Below are positions 50,489 through 59,797 of a stretch of DNA of 64,000 nt, piece by piece. The stretch is from positions 682,001 through 746,000 of the forward strand of contig NZ_CP046915.1 of assembly GCF_009789675.1 (NCBI RefSeq), given 5' to 3'. The position numbers were made by a program, and so were the translations under genes. The stretch's first letter is position 1. The number at the start of each line of letters is the position of its first letter. The DNA is from Paraburkholderia acidisoli. GTDB taxonomy: Bacteria; Pseudomonadota; Gammaproteobacteria; Burkholderiales; Burkholderiaceae. Below the pieces are notes generated by a model, which did not search any database, was not told the DNA's origin, and saw nothing but the letters and a program-made list of their open reading frames with translations.

Positions 50489-51664
50489 TCAGCGCGGCAA
50501 GCATGTTACGAGGCGCTCGAGCCCGGCCGCGGTCGTGCAAACGCCGGGCGAGAAACGCAGCGTGCGGCCGCGCGCGTCGACGAACAGGCGCGACTCGGCG
50601 AGCGTGCGCGCGACTTGCGCGGCGTCGAGATGCTCGGGCACGCGCGCCATGATGCTGCCGCCGCGCGCTGCGTCCTCGCGCGGCGAGAGCAGCGTGTAGC
50701 GCTTCTCGTCGAGCAGCGCGATGAGCGCGTGCGACAGCGCGAGATTGTGCGCGCGCAACTGGCCCGCGGGTTGCGCGCGTACCCAGCGCATGCCTGGCTG
50801 CGAGGCGATGAACGGCAGCACCGAAGGCGTGCCGGTGTCGAAGCGCCGCGCGTCGGGCGCGTAGGCGAAGCGTTCGAGGTCCCAGTTGAACGGGTCGTTC
50901 TGGCTGAACCAGCCGCGCACCGAAGGTTCCATGCCACTCGCGAGCAAACGCGGCGCGACGTAGCCGAGCCCGGTGCCGGGCGCGCCGCAGAGCCATTTGA
51001 GCGTGGAGCCGCCCACGAAATCGAACGGCGTCTCGCGCAGATCGAACGGCAGGATGCCGATGCCTTGCGTTACGTCGAGCGCGACCAGACTGCCGCGGCG
51101 CCGCGCGTGCTCGCTCATCGCTCGCAGGTTCACGCGCTTCGAGGTGAGCGACGAGACCCACGTGACGAGCGCGAGCGCCACGTCGCCGGTCCAGGCGGCG
51201 AGGAAATCGTCGTCGCGCACATAAGCCTCGCCGTCGCGCACAGGCACGGTGCGGACCGTGAAGCCGCGCCGTTCGGCTTCGCCGCGCAGCAGGAAATGCA
51301 GGCTCGGAAAGCAGTCGGCGGCCACGAGCACGGTTTTGCCGCGCAGCGTAGCGTCGTCGAGGCCGTTGAGGAAGCGCGCGAACGCCTCGGTCACGTTCTG
51401 CGCGCCGAATACGTCCTGCGCCTGGGCGCCGATCAGCTCGGCCCAGTCGGCGAGCAGTTGCGCACGGGCGGCAAGGGCCGCGTCCCAGCGCGCGTCGTCG
51501 GCGGCGCACCAGAGCGCGGCGAACTGCGCGAGCGCTTGCGTCATCGCCTGTTGATGGCCCGGATACACGCCCACGGAGTGATACATCAGCCAGCCGCTGC
51601 GGTCCGCGTCGTCGCTCGACGAGGGCATGGCGGGCACGAGGTGATCGGTGGAAAGCAGGTTCAT
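50489..51664 (-). CDS. class V aminotransferase, kynureninase-like
   Basis: A 391-residue PLP enzyme of the class V (kynureninase-like) fold. The Schiff-base lysine is in GGSTLKWLCGAPGTGLGYV; the Asp pairing with the pyridine nitrogen is in VALDVTQGIG. The C-terminal domain is conserved. Kynureninase cleaves kynurenine to anthranilate and alanine; this relative may act on another aryl- or acyl-alanine. The ATG at 51664 follows the MFS stop by 17 bases. The ORF runs far upstream into the MFS gene, but that part is out of family. Confidence 0.82.
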   Translation of the reverse strand: MNLLSTDHLVPAMPSSSDDADRSGWLMYHSVGVYPGHQQAMTQALAQFAALWCAADDARWDAALAARAQLLADWAELIGAQAQDVFGAQNVTEAFARFLNGLDDATLRGKTVLVAADCFPSLHFLLRGEAERRGFTVRTVPVRDGEAYVRDDDFLAAWTGDVALALVTWVSSLTSKRVNLRAMSEHARRRGSLVALDVTQGIGILPFDLRETPFDFVGGSTLKWLCGAPGTGLGYVAPRLLASGMEPSVRGWFSQNDPFNWDLERFAYAPDARRFDTGTPSVLPFIASQPGMRWVRAQPAGQLRAHNLALSHALIALLDEKRYTLLSPREDAARGGSIMARVPEHLDAAQVARTLAESRLFVDARGRTLRFSPGVCTTAAGLERLVTCLPR

Positions 51665-51681
51665 GTCGTCGCCGAAAATGA

Positions 51682-52989
51682 TTAGAGATGCTTGACGATC
51701 TTGTAGTGATAGATCGCGATGCAGGCGAGGCTCAGCGCCGCGCACGCCATCAGATAGAGCGCGGGCGAGAGCGGGTCGTGGGTCCAGCCGATCATGGCCG
51801 TGACGAGCCACGGCGTGAAGCCGCCGAACACCATCACGCCGATGTTGTAGCTGAAGCCGAGCCCGGTGCTGCGCATCTGGGTGGGAAACAGCGAAGACAG
51901 CACCGCGGCGAGCGGCCCGAAATAGATTGCCTTCAACGCGCCCGCCAGAATCATGATGGTCATCAGGACGCCGAACGAAGGACTCGCGAACAGCCACGCG
52001 AAGCACGGGTAGATCGTGGCCAGCGTGACGAGGGCGGAGACCGTCATCATGCGGCTGCGGCCGTAGCGATCGGCGAAGTGACCCATGAGCGGCGTGAAGA
52101 GCATGAGGATCGCGCCCGTGACGACCGTGGCCGCGAAGCCCGTGGAAGGCGGCAGATGCAACTGGCGGATCGCGTAGGTGGGCATGTAGAGAATCATCAG
52201 ATAGCTCGCCGCCGTGGAGACCGCCATGATGCCGGCGGCCAGCAGGATGCGCCCTTTGCAGTGCGCGAGCAGGTCGCGCACGGGCGCGGCGCGCTCCGCG
52301 GCTGCCGCGTTCGCCACGTCGGGCTGGGCGGTGAGCGTGTCGTCGATATGGCGGCGAATGTAGAGCCCCACCGGCGCGACCAGCAGGCCGAACACGAACG
52401 GCGCGCGCCAGCCCCACGACTCGATCTGCGCATTCGAGAGCTGCGTGCTGAGCGCGAGACCCGCGCACGACGCGAGCACGGTGCTCATGCCCTGGCTCGA
52501 AAACTGCCAGCTCGCGAGAAATGCCTTGCGCTTCGACTTTTGCTCGACCATCAGCGCGGTGCCGCTGCCGAACTCGCCGCCCGTGGAGAACGCGATCAGG
52601 ATGCGCGCCGTCATCAGGCCGAGCGGCGCGGCGAGGCCGATGCTCGCGTAGGTGGGAATCGTCGCGCAAATGAGCGTGCCGAGCGTGGTGAGCGCGAGCG
52701 AGGCGAGCAGCGCCGCCTTGCGCCCGCGCCGGTCGGCGTAGCGGCCCAGCACGAGCGCGCCGAGCGGTCGAAACACGTACGAAAGCCCGAACGTGCCGAA
52801 CGTCATGAGCAGCGAAACGGTTTCGTCGTGCGCGGGAAAGAACAGCTTCGAGAGCGTGACGGCGAAGAAACCATAGGCCGCGAAGTCGAACCATTCGAGC
52901 GCGTTGCCGATGCTCGTGGCGACGATCAAACGCCGCAGCGGTTGGCGCCCGGCGTGCGTGCGGCTTTCGTCGATGAGGGTGGAGTCCAT
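51682..52989 (-). CDS. MFS metabolite:proton symporter (MHS family)
   Basis: A 435-residue, 12-helix major facilitator of the metabolite:H+ symporter family (ProP/KgtP/citrate type). It has the MHS opening SIGNALEWFDFAAYGFFAV, the loop GRYADRRGRKAALLASLAL and FSTGGEFGSGTALMVE. It likely imports the substrate hydrolysed by the M20 enzyme encoded just upstream. The ATG at 52989 matches the family start; the longer ORF overlaps the M20 gene. Confidence 0.9.
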   Translation of the reverse strand: MDSTLIDESRTHAGRQPLRRLIVATSIGNALEWFDFAAYGFFAVTLSKLFFPAHDETVSLLMTFGTFGLSYVFRPLGALVLGRYADRRGRKAALLASLALTTLGTLICATIPTYASIGLAAPLGLMTARILIAFSTGGEFGSGTALMVEQKSKRKAFLASWQFSSQGMSTVLASCAGLALSTQLSNAQIESWGWRAPFVFGLLVAPVGLYIRRHIDDTLTAQPDVANAAAAERAAPVRDLLAHCKGRILLAAGIMAVSTAASYLMILYMPTYAIRQLHLPPSTGFAATVVTGAILMLFTPLMGHFADRYGRSRMMTVSALVTLATIYPCFAWLFASPSFGVLMTIMILAGALKAIYFGPLAAVLSSLFPTQMRSTGLGFSYNIGVMVFGGFTPWLVTAMIGWTHDPLSPALYLMACAALSLACIAIYHYKIVKHL

Positions 52990-53020
52990 GACGTGTGGGT
53001 CGTCCTGATGAGGAGGGGAA

Positions 53021-54439
53021 TCAGCGTGCCGCGTGGCCGCCGGTTTCGTGTGCAACTGCGTGAGGCGTTTCGCCATTGCCGAGATCCCAGAAGAGGCCCG
53101 TCATGAGCGTGAGCGCTTCGCCGAACACGCTCGCGAGACCGTGTTCGTCGGGCGCGTGCTGGCGGCAGCCCGGGTACGAATGCGGCACCCAGAGCGTGGG
53201 GAGTCCGAGGGTTTGCGCGAAGCATTCGTTGGGGATCGTGCCGCCCAGATTGGGCAGGATCGTCACGGGCTTGTTCGTCGATGTGGCGATCGAGCGCTCG
53301 GCCCATGTGACCCACGGATGGTCGGGGTCGAGCCGCGTGGCCGCGCCCGAGGCTTCGATTTCCACGTCGATCTCGCCGAAGCCTTCGCGGGCGAGATGCG
53401 CGCGAATCAGGTCGCGCGCGTTGTGCCAGTCGGTGCCCACCACGAAGCGCAACTGGCACACGGCTTCGGCGCCGGCGGGAATCGCGCTGATGGGTGCGCC
53501 GATGTTGCCCGCGTTCATCGCCAGCACTTCGAGCGTGTTCCAGGCGTAGACGCGCTCGGCGGGCGTGAGGCCGGGTTCGCCCCAGTTCGCCGAGAGCGCG
53601 GGATCGCCTTCGTCCACGCCGATCTCGAGACCGGCGATGCGTGCGCGCACCTGCGGCGGAATCGGCGGCGGCAGCAGACCGTTGATGCGGATGCGCCCGC
53701 GGCCGTCCACGAGCGAGGCGAGCGCGTTGGCGAGCACCGTGGCCGGATTCGCGAGCACGCCGCCCCAGTTGCCCGAATGGCGCGCGCCCGCCGGATTGCC
53801 CACGCGCAGGCGGAAGTGCAGCGCGCCGCGCGAGCCGAGAAAGAGCGTGGGGGCGCTGGCGCGCTGGCGCGGGCCGTCGGAGGCGATCAGCAGGTCGGCG
53901 GCCAGCCGCTCGCTGAGCGTCGCGCAGAGCGCGTCGAGCCCCGGCGAGCCCACTTCCTCGCCCATTTCGAACAGCACCTTCGCGTTGAAGCCGAGCCGCC
54001 CGCGCGCTTCGAACACGGCGGCGAGCGCGGCGAGATTGACGCTGTGCTGGCCTTTGTTGTCGGCGATCCCGCGGCCGTACCAGCGCTCGCCTTCCTCGCT
54101 CAGTCGCCACGGCGAGCGACCTTCGCTCCAGCGCGCGTCGTCGCCGCGGATCACGTCGCCGTGGCCGTAGAGCAGCACCGTGGGCAGCGCGGGCGATTCG
54201 ATGCGTTCCGCGACGAGAAAGGGCGGCATGCCCGCAACGGGATTCGCGACGATCTCGCACGCGAAGCCGAGCGCCGCGAGCGCGCGCGCGATTTCGTCGT
54301 GGAGATACGCATGCAGGACCGGCGCGGCTTCGGGGCGCTGGCTTTCGGTGGCGAGCGCGACGCGGCGGGCGAGGTCGGCGCGCAGGGCGCCGCTTTCGAA
54401 GTGCTGGCGAGCGAGATTCAGGGCGTTTTCGCGGGACAT
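53021..54439 (-). CDS. M20-family metallo-amidohydrolase/dipeptidase
   Basis: A 472-residue zinc hydrolase of the M20 peptidase family. Metal and catalytic residues are visible in YGHGDVIRGDD (His-Asp), YGRGIADNKGQHSVN (Asp), FEMGEEVGSPGLDAL (Glu-Glu) and a late histidine near VPHSYPGCRQHAPDEH. Such enzymes hydrolyse N-acyl amino acids, dipeptides or deaminate nitro-anthranilates. It is the first gene of a four-gene series and divergent from a LysR gene, so it likely opens the pathway by releasing an amino acid or aryl amine. Confidence 0.88.
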   Translation of the reverse strand: MSRENALNLARQHFESGALRADLARRVALATESQRPEAAPVLHAYLHDEIARALAALGFACEIVANPVAGMPPFLVAERIESPALPTVLLYGHGDVIRGDDARWSEGRSPWRLSEEGERWYGRGIADNKGQHSVNLAALAAVFEARGRLGFNAKVLFEMGEEVGSPGLDALCATLSERLAADLLIASDGPRQRASAPTLFLGSRGALHFRLRVGNPAGARHSGNWGGVLANPATVLANALASLVDGRGRIRINGLLPPPIPPQVRARIAGLEIGVDEGDPALSANWGEPGLTPAERVYAWNTLEVLAMNAGNIGAPISAIPAGAEAVCQLRFVVGTDWHNARDLIRAHLAREGFGEIDVEIEASGAATRLDPDHPWVTWAERSIATSTNKPVTILPNLGGTIPNECFAQTLGLPTLWVPHSYPGCRQHAPDEHGLASVFGEALTLMTGLFWDLGNGETPHAVAHETGGHAAR

Positions 54440-54493
54440 TTCAGGGTTTACGCGAGGCGATCGGTAGAGGACATGACAGTCAATTTATCGCCG

Positions 54494-54546
54494 TGTGAGT
54501 ATTTTTGTATTCGCAATCAAACAAGGTAGACTTGCGCTTTTCGCAA
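54494..54546. promoter_or_regulatory. candidate LysR operator between M20 operon and LysR gene
   Basis: This divergent-promoter stretch contains TGTGAG and TTCGCA half-sites, the 29-base motif starting GTATTCGCAATC (54507-54535) shared with the porin promoter, and TTGCG-N5-CGCAA (54532-54546). It lies 39-91 bases before the LysR start. Confidence 0.5.
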
Positions 54547-54584
54547 ACCTCGCCGTCCAACTCACTCCCTTCAGGGGGCCGCCG

Positions 54585-55493
54585 ATGCGCAAATTGCTCG
54601 AACCCTCGCTCTACTACTTTTCGGTCGTGGCGCAGGCGGGCTCGCTGAGCGCGGCCACCGAAAGTCTCGGCCTGACGGTCTCCGCGTTGAGCCGTCATAT
54701 CGCCAAGCTCGAAGGCGATATCGGCGTGCCGCTGTTCGAGCGTCACGCGCGCGGCATGGTGCTCTCGCACGCGGGCCGCATGTTGCTGCGCCACGCGCAG
54801 CGCACGCTGGCCGACGCCGAAGCCGTCGTCGACGAAATCCAGGGCGAAGCGCAGCGCCGCGCGCGCACGCTCACGATCGCGTGTACCGAAGGCTTCGCGT
54901 TCGACTTTCTGCCGGTGTCGCTCGGCGCGTTCACCGCGCGACATCCCGACGTCACGCTGGAAATCGAAGTGGTGTCGAGCGAGCGTGCCAACCAGATGCT
55001 GCTGGCGGGCGAAGCGTCCATCGCGCTCGCGTTCACGTTCAAGCCCGAGTCCGGCGTCGTGGTGGAACTCACGCAGCCCGCGCCCGTGATGGCGTTGATG
55101 CGCGACGATCACCCGCTCGCGCGCCAACGCAGCGTGGCGCTCAAGGACCTCGCGCACTATCCCGTGCTGTTGCAGGACAAAGGCACCACCAACCGGCAGC
55201 TGTTCGACATTGCGTGCGAAGTGGAAGGCATCGAGATCGTGCCGCTCGTGAGCAGCCGTTACGTGGCGGCGCTGTACCGTTTCGCGCAGGTCGTGCCGCG
55301 CGCGATCATGCCTTCGGGTTATGTCTCCGTGGCGAATCGTCTGGAGTCCGATGCACTCGTGGCATTGCCGTTCGACAATCCGCTGCTCACGCAACGGCGC
55401 CTGCAAGTGAAGACGCTCGCGGGCCGCGCGCTCGACGGCGTGGCGAAGGAATGCCTCGAATGGATCATCGAGGAACTGAAGCGGCTCGGTTGA
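54585..55493 (+). CDS. LysR-type transcriptional regulator
   Basis: A 302-residue LysR regulator (LEPSLYYFSVVAQAGSLSAA, ESLGLTVSALSRHIAKLEGD). It is divergent from the M20/MFS/kynureninase-like/VOC-cupin operon and likely controls it. The ATG at 54585 follows AGGGGG and matches the family start; the ORF's earlier start lies in the promoter motif. The same DNA motif before the porin gene suggests a small regulon. Confidence 0.9.
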   Translation: MRKLLEPSLYYFSVVAQAGSLSAATESLGLTVSALSRHIAKLEGDIGVPLFERHARGMVLSHAGRMLLRHAQRTLADAEAVVDEIQGEAQRRARTLTIACTEGFAFDFLPVSLGAFTARHPDVTLEIEVVSSERANQMLLAGEASIALAFTFKPESGVVVELTQPAPVMALMRDDHPLARQRSVALKDLAHYPVLLQDKGTTNRQLFDIACEVEGIEIVPLVSSRYVAALYRFAQVVPRAIMPSGYVSVANRLESDALVALPFDNPLLTQRRLQVKTLAGRALDGVAKECLEWIIEELKRLG

Positions 55494-55559
55494 ACGCCGC
55501 GTACGGGGTGCATGTCGTGAGCGCCTCGTGCGCATCGTGCACGTTTTGCATCGGCACGC

Positions 55560-56447
55560 TCAATGCCATGCGTCGATGGCGTGCGCGCCCGCTTCCTTCA
55601 CGAGCCACTGGCCGAACGCGCGCATGGCGGGCGTGGCGGCCTTGCCCTTTTGCCACGTGAGCCAGTAACTGCCCGCGTGCACGTCGATGTCGAAGGGCCG
55701 CACGAGGCGCGCCGCCGCGAGATCGTGCTCGAACATCGCCGCGGGCGCGAGCGCCACGCCCGCGCCTTGCATCGCGGCTTCCACCATCAAACGCGACGAA
55801 TCGAACACGGGCCCGCGCACGGGGCGCGGCGCGAGTTGCGCGGCGTCGAACCAGTGCGCCCAGTCGTCGGCGCGATAGGAGCGCAGCAGCGTTTCGTTCG
55901 CGAGGTCGGCGGGCGTGGCGAGACGTTGCGCGATCTCGGGCGCGCACAGCACCGCGAGCGGCGCGTCGAACAGTTTCGCGGCGCGCGAGCCGGGCCAGGT
56001 GCCGTCGCCGAACCGGATCGCGAAGTCGAGCCCTTCGGCCGCGAGATCGACGAGATTGTTGTTCGTCATGATGCGCAGCTCGACGAACGGATGCGCCTCG
56101 CGAAACGACTTCAAACGCGGCATCAGCCAGCCCACCGCGAAGGTGCCCACGGCGCCCACGCCCAGCACCTCGTGAAAGTGGCCGCCTTCGAACTGGCGCA
56201 GCACGGCCTCGATGCGATCGAACGCGTCGCTCAGCACGGGGCGCAGCGCGAGCCCTTCTTCGGTGATGGCGAGGCCGCGCGGCAGGCGCTTGAACAGCGT
56301 CGCGCCGAGCCGCTCCTCGAGCGAGCGGACCTGCTGGCTCACGGCCGCCTGGGTGACGTTGAGTTCGTCGGCGGCGCGCGTGAAGCTCAAATGCCGCGCC
56401 GAGGCTTCGAACGCGCGCAACGCATTGAGGGGCAGATACGGACGCAT
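55560..56447 (-). CDS. AmpR/PenR-like LysR regulator
   Basis: A 295-residue LysR regulator of the GcvA/AmpR group (LNALRAFEASARHLSFTRAA, ELNVTQAAVSQQVRSLEERL). It is divergent from the class A beta-lactamase gene with a 110-bp gap, the standard layout of ampR/penR with its target. AmpR-type proteins sense muropeptides and turn on beta-lactamase under cell-wall stress. Confidence 0.9.
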   Translation of the reverse strand: MRPYLPLNALRAFEASARHLSFTRAADELNVTQAAVSQQVRSLEERLGATLFKRLPRGLAITEEGLALRPVLSDAFDRIEAVLRQFEGGHFHEVLGVGAVGTFAVGWLMPRLKSFREAHPFVELRIMTNNNLVDLAAEGLDFAIRFGDGTWPGSRAAKLFDAPLAVLCAPEIAQRLATPADLANETLLRSYRADDWAHWFDAAQLAPRPVRGPVFDSSRLMVEAAMQGAGVALAPAAMFEHDLAAARLVRPFDIDVHAGSYWLTWQKGKAATPAMRAFGQWLVKEAGAHAIDAWH

Positions 56448-56557
56448 GATCGAGCCATTAGTTTTTCTGGGGATGGGCGCAATTTATCATCGTTTGCCCG
56501 GGCTGCGCCAACACGCGATAGTAGCGCGTCCAACTCGCGAAAACAGGGAAAAAACCC

Positions 56558-57430
56558 ATGGTGACACGGCGTACATTCACGTTGACGATGCTGGGCGGTG
56601 CCATAGCTGGCGTTGCGGCTCAGGCATTCGGCGCGCAGCGCTCCGCGCTCGAACAGCAACTCGCGGCCATCGAGTCGCAAGCGGGCGGGCGCCTCGGCGT
56701 GGCGATCCTCGATACGGCGAACGGGCGCGTGGAAGGCTGGCGCCTGCACGAGCGCTTTCCGATGTGCAGCACGTTCAAGGTGCTGCTGGCCTCGGCGGTG
56801 CTCACGCGCAAGGACCGCGGCGAGGAAGACCTCGCGCGCAAGATTGCCTATACGCAGGCGCAGGTCGTGTCGTATTCGCCGGTGAGCGGGCCGCGCGCGG
56901 GCAGCGACGGCATGACCGTGGCCGAGTTGTGCGAAGCCGCGCTCACGCGCAGCGACAACACGGCGGCGAATTTGCTGCTCGACAGCCTGGGCGGACCGGC
57001 CGCGATCACGGCGTTCGCGCGCGGTCTCGGCGACCCGCATACGCGGCTTGATCGCAACGAAACCACGCTCAACGAAGCACTCGAACACGATCCGCGCGAC
57101 ACCACCACGCCGGCCGCCTATATCGCCGACATGCGCGAATTGCTGCTGGGCGAACGGCTGACGCAGGCATCGCGCGAGCAATTGATCGCGTGGCTCGTGG
57201 CGAACCAGACCGGCGACGCCCGCTTGCGCGCGGGCTTGCCGAAGGACTGGCGTGTCGGCGATAAAACTGGCACCGGCGATCGCGGCACGGCCAACGACGT
57301 GGCGATCGTCTGGCCGCCGAATCGCGCGCCGCTGCTCGTGACCGCGTATCTCACGGGGGCGCTGCACGCGACGCCCGCGCAGCGCGACGCGACGCTTGCG
57401 AAGGTGGGCGCGCTGGTGGCGGGCAGGTAA
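56558..57430 (+). CDS. class A beta-lactamase (PenA-like)
   Basis: A 290-residue class A serine beta-lactamase that hydrolyses beta-lactams in the periplasm. The signal has a twin-arginine pattern (VTRRTFTLTMLGG). Active-site motifs: S71-T-F-K74 preceded by C70, S132-D-N134, E168 in DRNETTLNEA, and K236-T-G. The Cys before the active serine is common in Burkholderia PenA and KPC enzymes, but the partner Cys at Ambler 238 is absent (KTGTGDRGTAND). Regulation by the adjacent AmpR-like protein is expected. An 11-bp tandem array runs through the stop codon. Confidence 0.93.
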   Translation: MVTRRTFTLTMLGGAIAGVAAQAFGAQRSALEQQLAAIESQAGGRLGVAILDTANGRVEGWRLHERFPMCSTFKVLLASAVLTRKDRGEEDLARKIAYTQAQVVSYSPVSGPRAGSDGMTVAELCEAALTRSDNTAANLLLDSLGGPAAITAFARGLGDPHTRLDRNETTLNEALEHDPRDTTTPAAYIADMRELLLGERLTQASREQLIAWLVANQTGDARLRAGLPKDWRVGDKTGTGDRGTANDVAIVWPPNRAPLLVTAYLTGALHATPAQRDATLAKVGALVAGR

Positions 57431-57476
57431 CGCGAAGGTAGCGGGCAGGTAGCGCGCAGGTAGCGGGCAGGTAGCG
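57423..57476. repeat. tandem repeat, 11 bp x 5, across bla stop
   Basis: Five units of GCAGGTAGCGn with small changes begin in the last codons of the beta-lactamase gene and include its TAA stop codon. Confidence 0.8.
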
Positions 57477-57518
57477 GACGATACGTCCGCGCCGGCTGCG
57501 CGCGCGTGATTTATCGCC

Positions 57519-58871
57519 TCAGTCCGGCATGCCCTCGCCGCGCGTTTCGGGCAGGAACCAGGCAATGGCGATGCCGGCCACATACGCGGAGCCGAGTGCC
57601 ATCGCGGCTTGCGGGGCGCCGCCGAACGACTTGACGATCGTGCCCGCGATGATCGGAAACACCCACGCGATCAGGCGCGCCGCGTTGAACACGAAGCTGC
57701 TGGCCGTGGAGCGCACCGTGCTCGTGAACAGCTCGCACGGGTAGATCGCCATCCACACATAGGCGAAGCCGAGCGTGAAGAAGCCGTTGATGGGCGCGAC
57801 GATCATCATCGCTTCCACGGTGTGCGTGAGCTTGTAGGTGACGAAGGTGATGACGAGCGCGCCCACGAAGGTGAGCGAGATGAAAGCGCGCCGGCCGACC
57901 CAGTCGATTACGAAGCCGCCGATGGTGTAGGCCACGATCGCGCCGATCGTATAGGTGATGGAAATGCGCGTGCCCCATGCGGCCGGATCGGCGACCTGTT
58001 CCGCTTTGGCGAGCGAGACCGTGTACGCGGGCAGCAGCGTGGAGATCGCCCACCAGCCGATGGTGGCGACCACCGAGAGCAGGAACAGCAGGATCGTGCG
58101 GCGCGCGGCCTCGCGTTCGCGGAACAACTGCGCGAGCGTGAACGGGCGCTTGCTTTCGCGATTGCGGTCGAGCGCGGGTTGCTCGGCGTTGGTCGCGTTC
58201 CAGCGCTTCTCGCGCACGGCGCGCTGCCACTTCTCGGATTCGTCCACGCCGCGGCGGATATACAGCACGAACAGCGCGGGAATCGCGCCGAGCACGAACA
58301 TCAGGCGCCACGTGTCGGCGCCGAACGGATGCGCGCCCGCGAGCAGATACCACACCACGGCGGCGAGCAGCGTGCCCCAGCCGAAGCCCGATTGCAGAAA
58401 GCCGGCGCCCTTGGCGCGCGCGCGCTCGGGCCACGTTTCGGAGAGCAGCGCGATGCCGGTGCTCCACTCGCTGCCCATGGCGAGGCCGGTGAGAAAGCGC
58501 AGCGCGCACAGCACGTAGATGTCGGGTGAGAACGCCGTGAGCCCGGAAAAGAGCGCATAGAGAAACACCGACCACAGCATCATGCGCTTGCGTCCCACAT
58601 AGTCGGCGAGCACGCCGCCGATCAGCCCGCCGAGTCCCCAGCCGAGCAGCGTGATGCCGATGACGATGCCCGCGTACACCGGCACCGAAGCCGACTGCGC
58701 GGGCGTGAGCAGCGAGTGCAGCATCGGCACGAGCACGACGACGATGGCCAGCGTTTCGTAACCGTCGAAGATCCAGCCGAGAAAACTCGCGCGCAGCACG
58801 CGCCAATGCATCGAGGTCAGTCCGTCGTACCAGCGGCTGCGCAGGCCGAGGGTGACATTGCCCTGTTCCAT
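57519..58871 (-). CDS. MFS transporter, probable itaconate/dicarboxylate carrier
   Basis: A 450-residue 12-helix major facilitator. Features include FLGWIFDGYETLAIVVVLVP, GVLADYVGRKRMMLWSVFLY and GSEWSTGIALLSETWPERAR (sugar/aromatic acid type), with a long central loop. It lies 77 bases after the ich-like gene on the same strand and may be co-transcribed, which suggests it imports itaconate or a relative. That substrate is inferred from position only. Confidence 0.85.
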   Translation of the reverse strand: MEQGNVTLGLRSRWYDGLTSMHWRVLRASFLGWIFDGYETLAIVVVLVPMLHSLLTPAQSASVPVYAGIVIGITLLGWGLGGLIGGVLADYVGRKRMMLWSVFLYALFSGLTAFSPDIYVLCALRFLTGLAMGSEWSTGIALLSETWPERARAKGAGFLQSGFGWGTLLAAVVWYLLAGAHPFGADTWRLMFVLGAIPALFVLYIRRGVDESEKWQRAVREKRWNATNAEQPALDRNRESKRPFTLAQLFREREAARRTILLFLLSVVATIGWWAISTLLPAYTVSLAKAEQVADPAAWGTRISITYTIGAIVAYTIGGFVIDWVGRRAFISLTFVGALVITFVTYKLTHTVEAMMIVAPINGFFTLGFAYVWMAIYPCELFTSTVRSTASSFVFNAARLIAWVFPIIAGTIVKSFGGAPQAAMALGSAYVAGIAIAWFLPETRGEGMPD

Positions 58872-58948
58872 GTTCGTGTGTCTCCTTGCTTGAGCTATTG
58901 TGCTTTTCGCGCGCCGCGCGCGCCTCTAGTCGCTTGTTGCGCTGCGGA

Positions 58949-59797
58949 CTACCTGAAAGTGGCGCTGGCCTGCATCGTCAGTTCGCCTTGCAGGCTGCGC
59001 GACCAGAGCAGCGCGCCGGTTTCGCCTTCGGGGCTGCCGCACAGAAGAAACGGCCCCGTGTTGAAGGTGGGATGGATGCCGCGGTAGGTGAGGCGCGCGA
59101 CGCTGCGTTGCGGTACGTGGCGGCGCACGAGATCGGCGAGCAGGATCGCGATCAACGGACCATGCACGATGAGGCCCGGATACCCTTCGACCTGCGTCAC
59201 GTACGGGTGATCGTAATGAATGCGATGACCGTTGAGCGTGAGCGCGGAAAACTTGAACAGGATGACTTCGTCGGGCGTGAACTTGCGGTCCCAGAGATGG
59301 CTGGCGGGCGCGAGTTGCGCGGGCGCGGCCGGCGCGGCGCCGGGCGGCGTGACCTCGCGGTAGACGATGTCCTGCTCCTCCGCGAGCGCCATGCCGCGTT
59401 CGGTCGAGAATTCGTTGCGCACGGTGACGAACACGAGATCGCCGGTGCGGCCCTGTTTGTGCTCCACGGCGAGAATGCGCGCGTGACGCGTGACCACGTC
59501 ACCCACCCGCAGCGCGTGCGTGTAGTTGATGCGGCCGCCCGCGATCATGCGGCGCGGCAGCGGCACGGGCGGCAGAAAGCCGCCGCGCATCGGGTGACCG
59601 TCGGCGCCCACCTGCGAGCTGCGCACGATCGGCAGGAAATACATCCAGTGCCACAGCGGCGGGACGGCGTCGCCCACGGCCGCCGGAGCGTCGTCGCGGT
59701 CGAGCAGCGCGTTGAGCGCGTCGATCGGCGTGGGCGCGATCGTGTCGGTGCGCGTCTCGCTGCGGCCGATCCATTGCTTCAGATAGTCGATGTCCAC
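58949..59797 (-). CDS. ich: itaconyl-CoA / mesaconyl-C4-CoA hydratase (MaoC-like)
   Basis: A 282-residue hot-dog-fold hydratase matching itaconyl-CoA hydratase (Ich) and mesaconyl-C4-CoA hydratase. An N-terminal FAS1-like dehydratase domain (GGFLPPVPLPRRMIAGGRIN) is followed by the MaoC half with GHRIHYDHPYVTQVEGYPGL and IVHGPL. Ich converts itaconyl-CoA to citramalyl-CoA in the three-step breakdown of itaconate to acetyl-CoA and pyruvate. Nearby MmgE/PrpD, LysR, class III CoA-transferase and acyl-CoA dehydrogenase genes match the Pseudomonas itaconate cluster. Confidence 0.82.
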   Translation of the reverse strand: MDIDYLKQWIGRSETRTDTIAPTPIDALNALLDRDDAPAAVGDAVPPLWHWMYFLPIVRSSQVGADGHPMRGGFLPPVPLPRRMIAGGRINYTHALRVGDVVTRHARILAVEHKQGRTGDLVFVTVRNEFSTERGMALAEEQDIVYREVTPPGAAPAAPAQLAPASHLWDRKFTPDEVILFKFSALTLNGHRIHYDHPYVTQVEGYPGLIVHGPLIAILLADLVRRHVPQRSVARLTYRGIHPTFNTGPFLLCGSPEGETGALLWSRSLQGELTMQASATFR

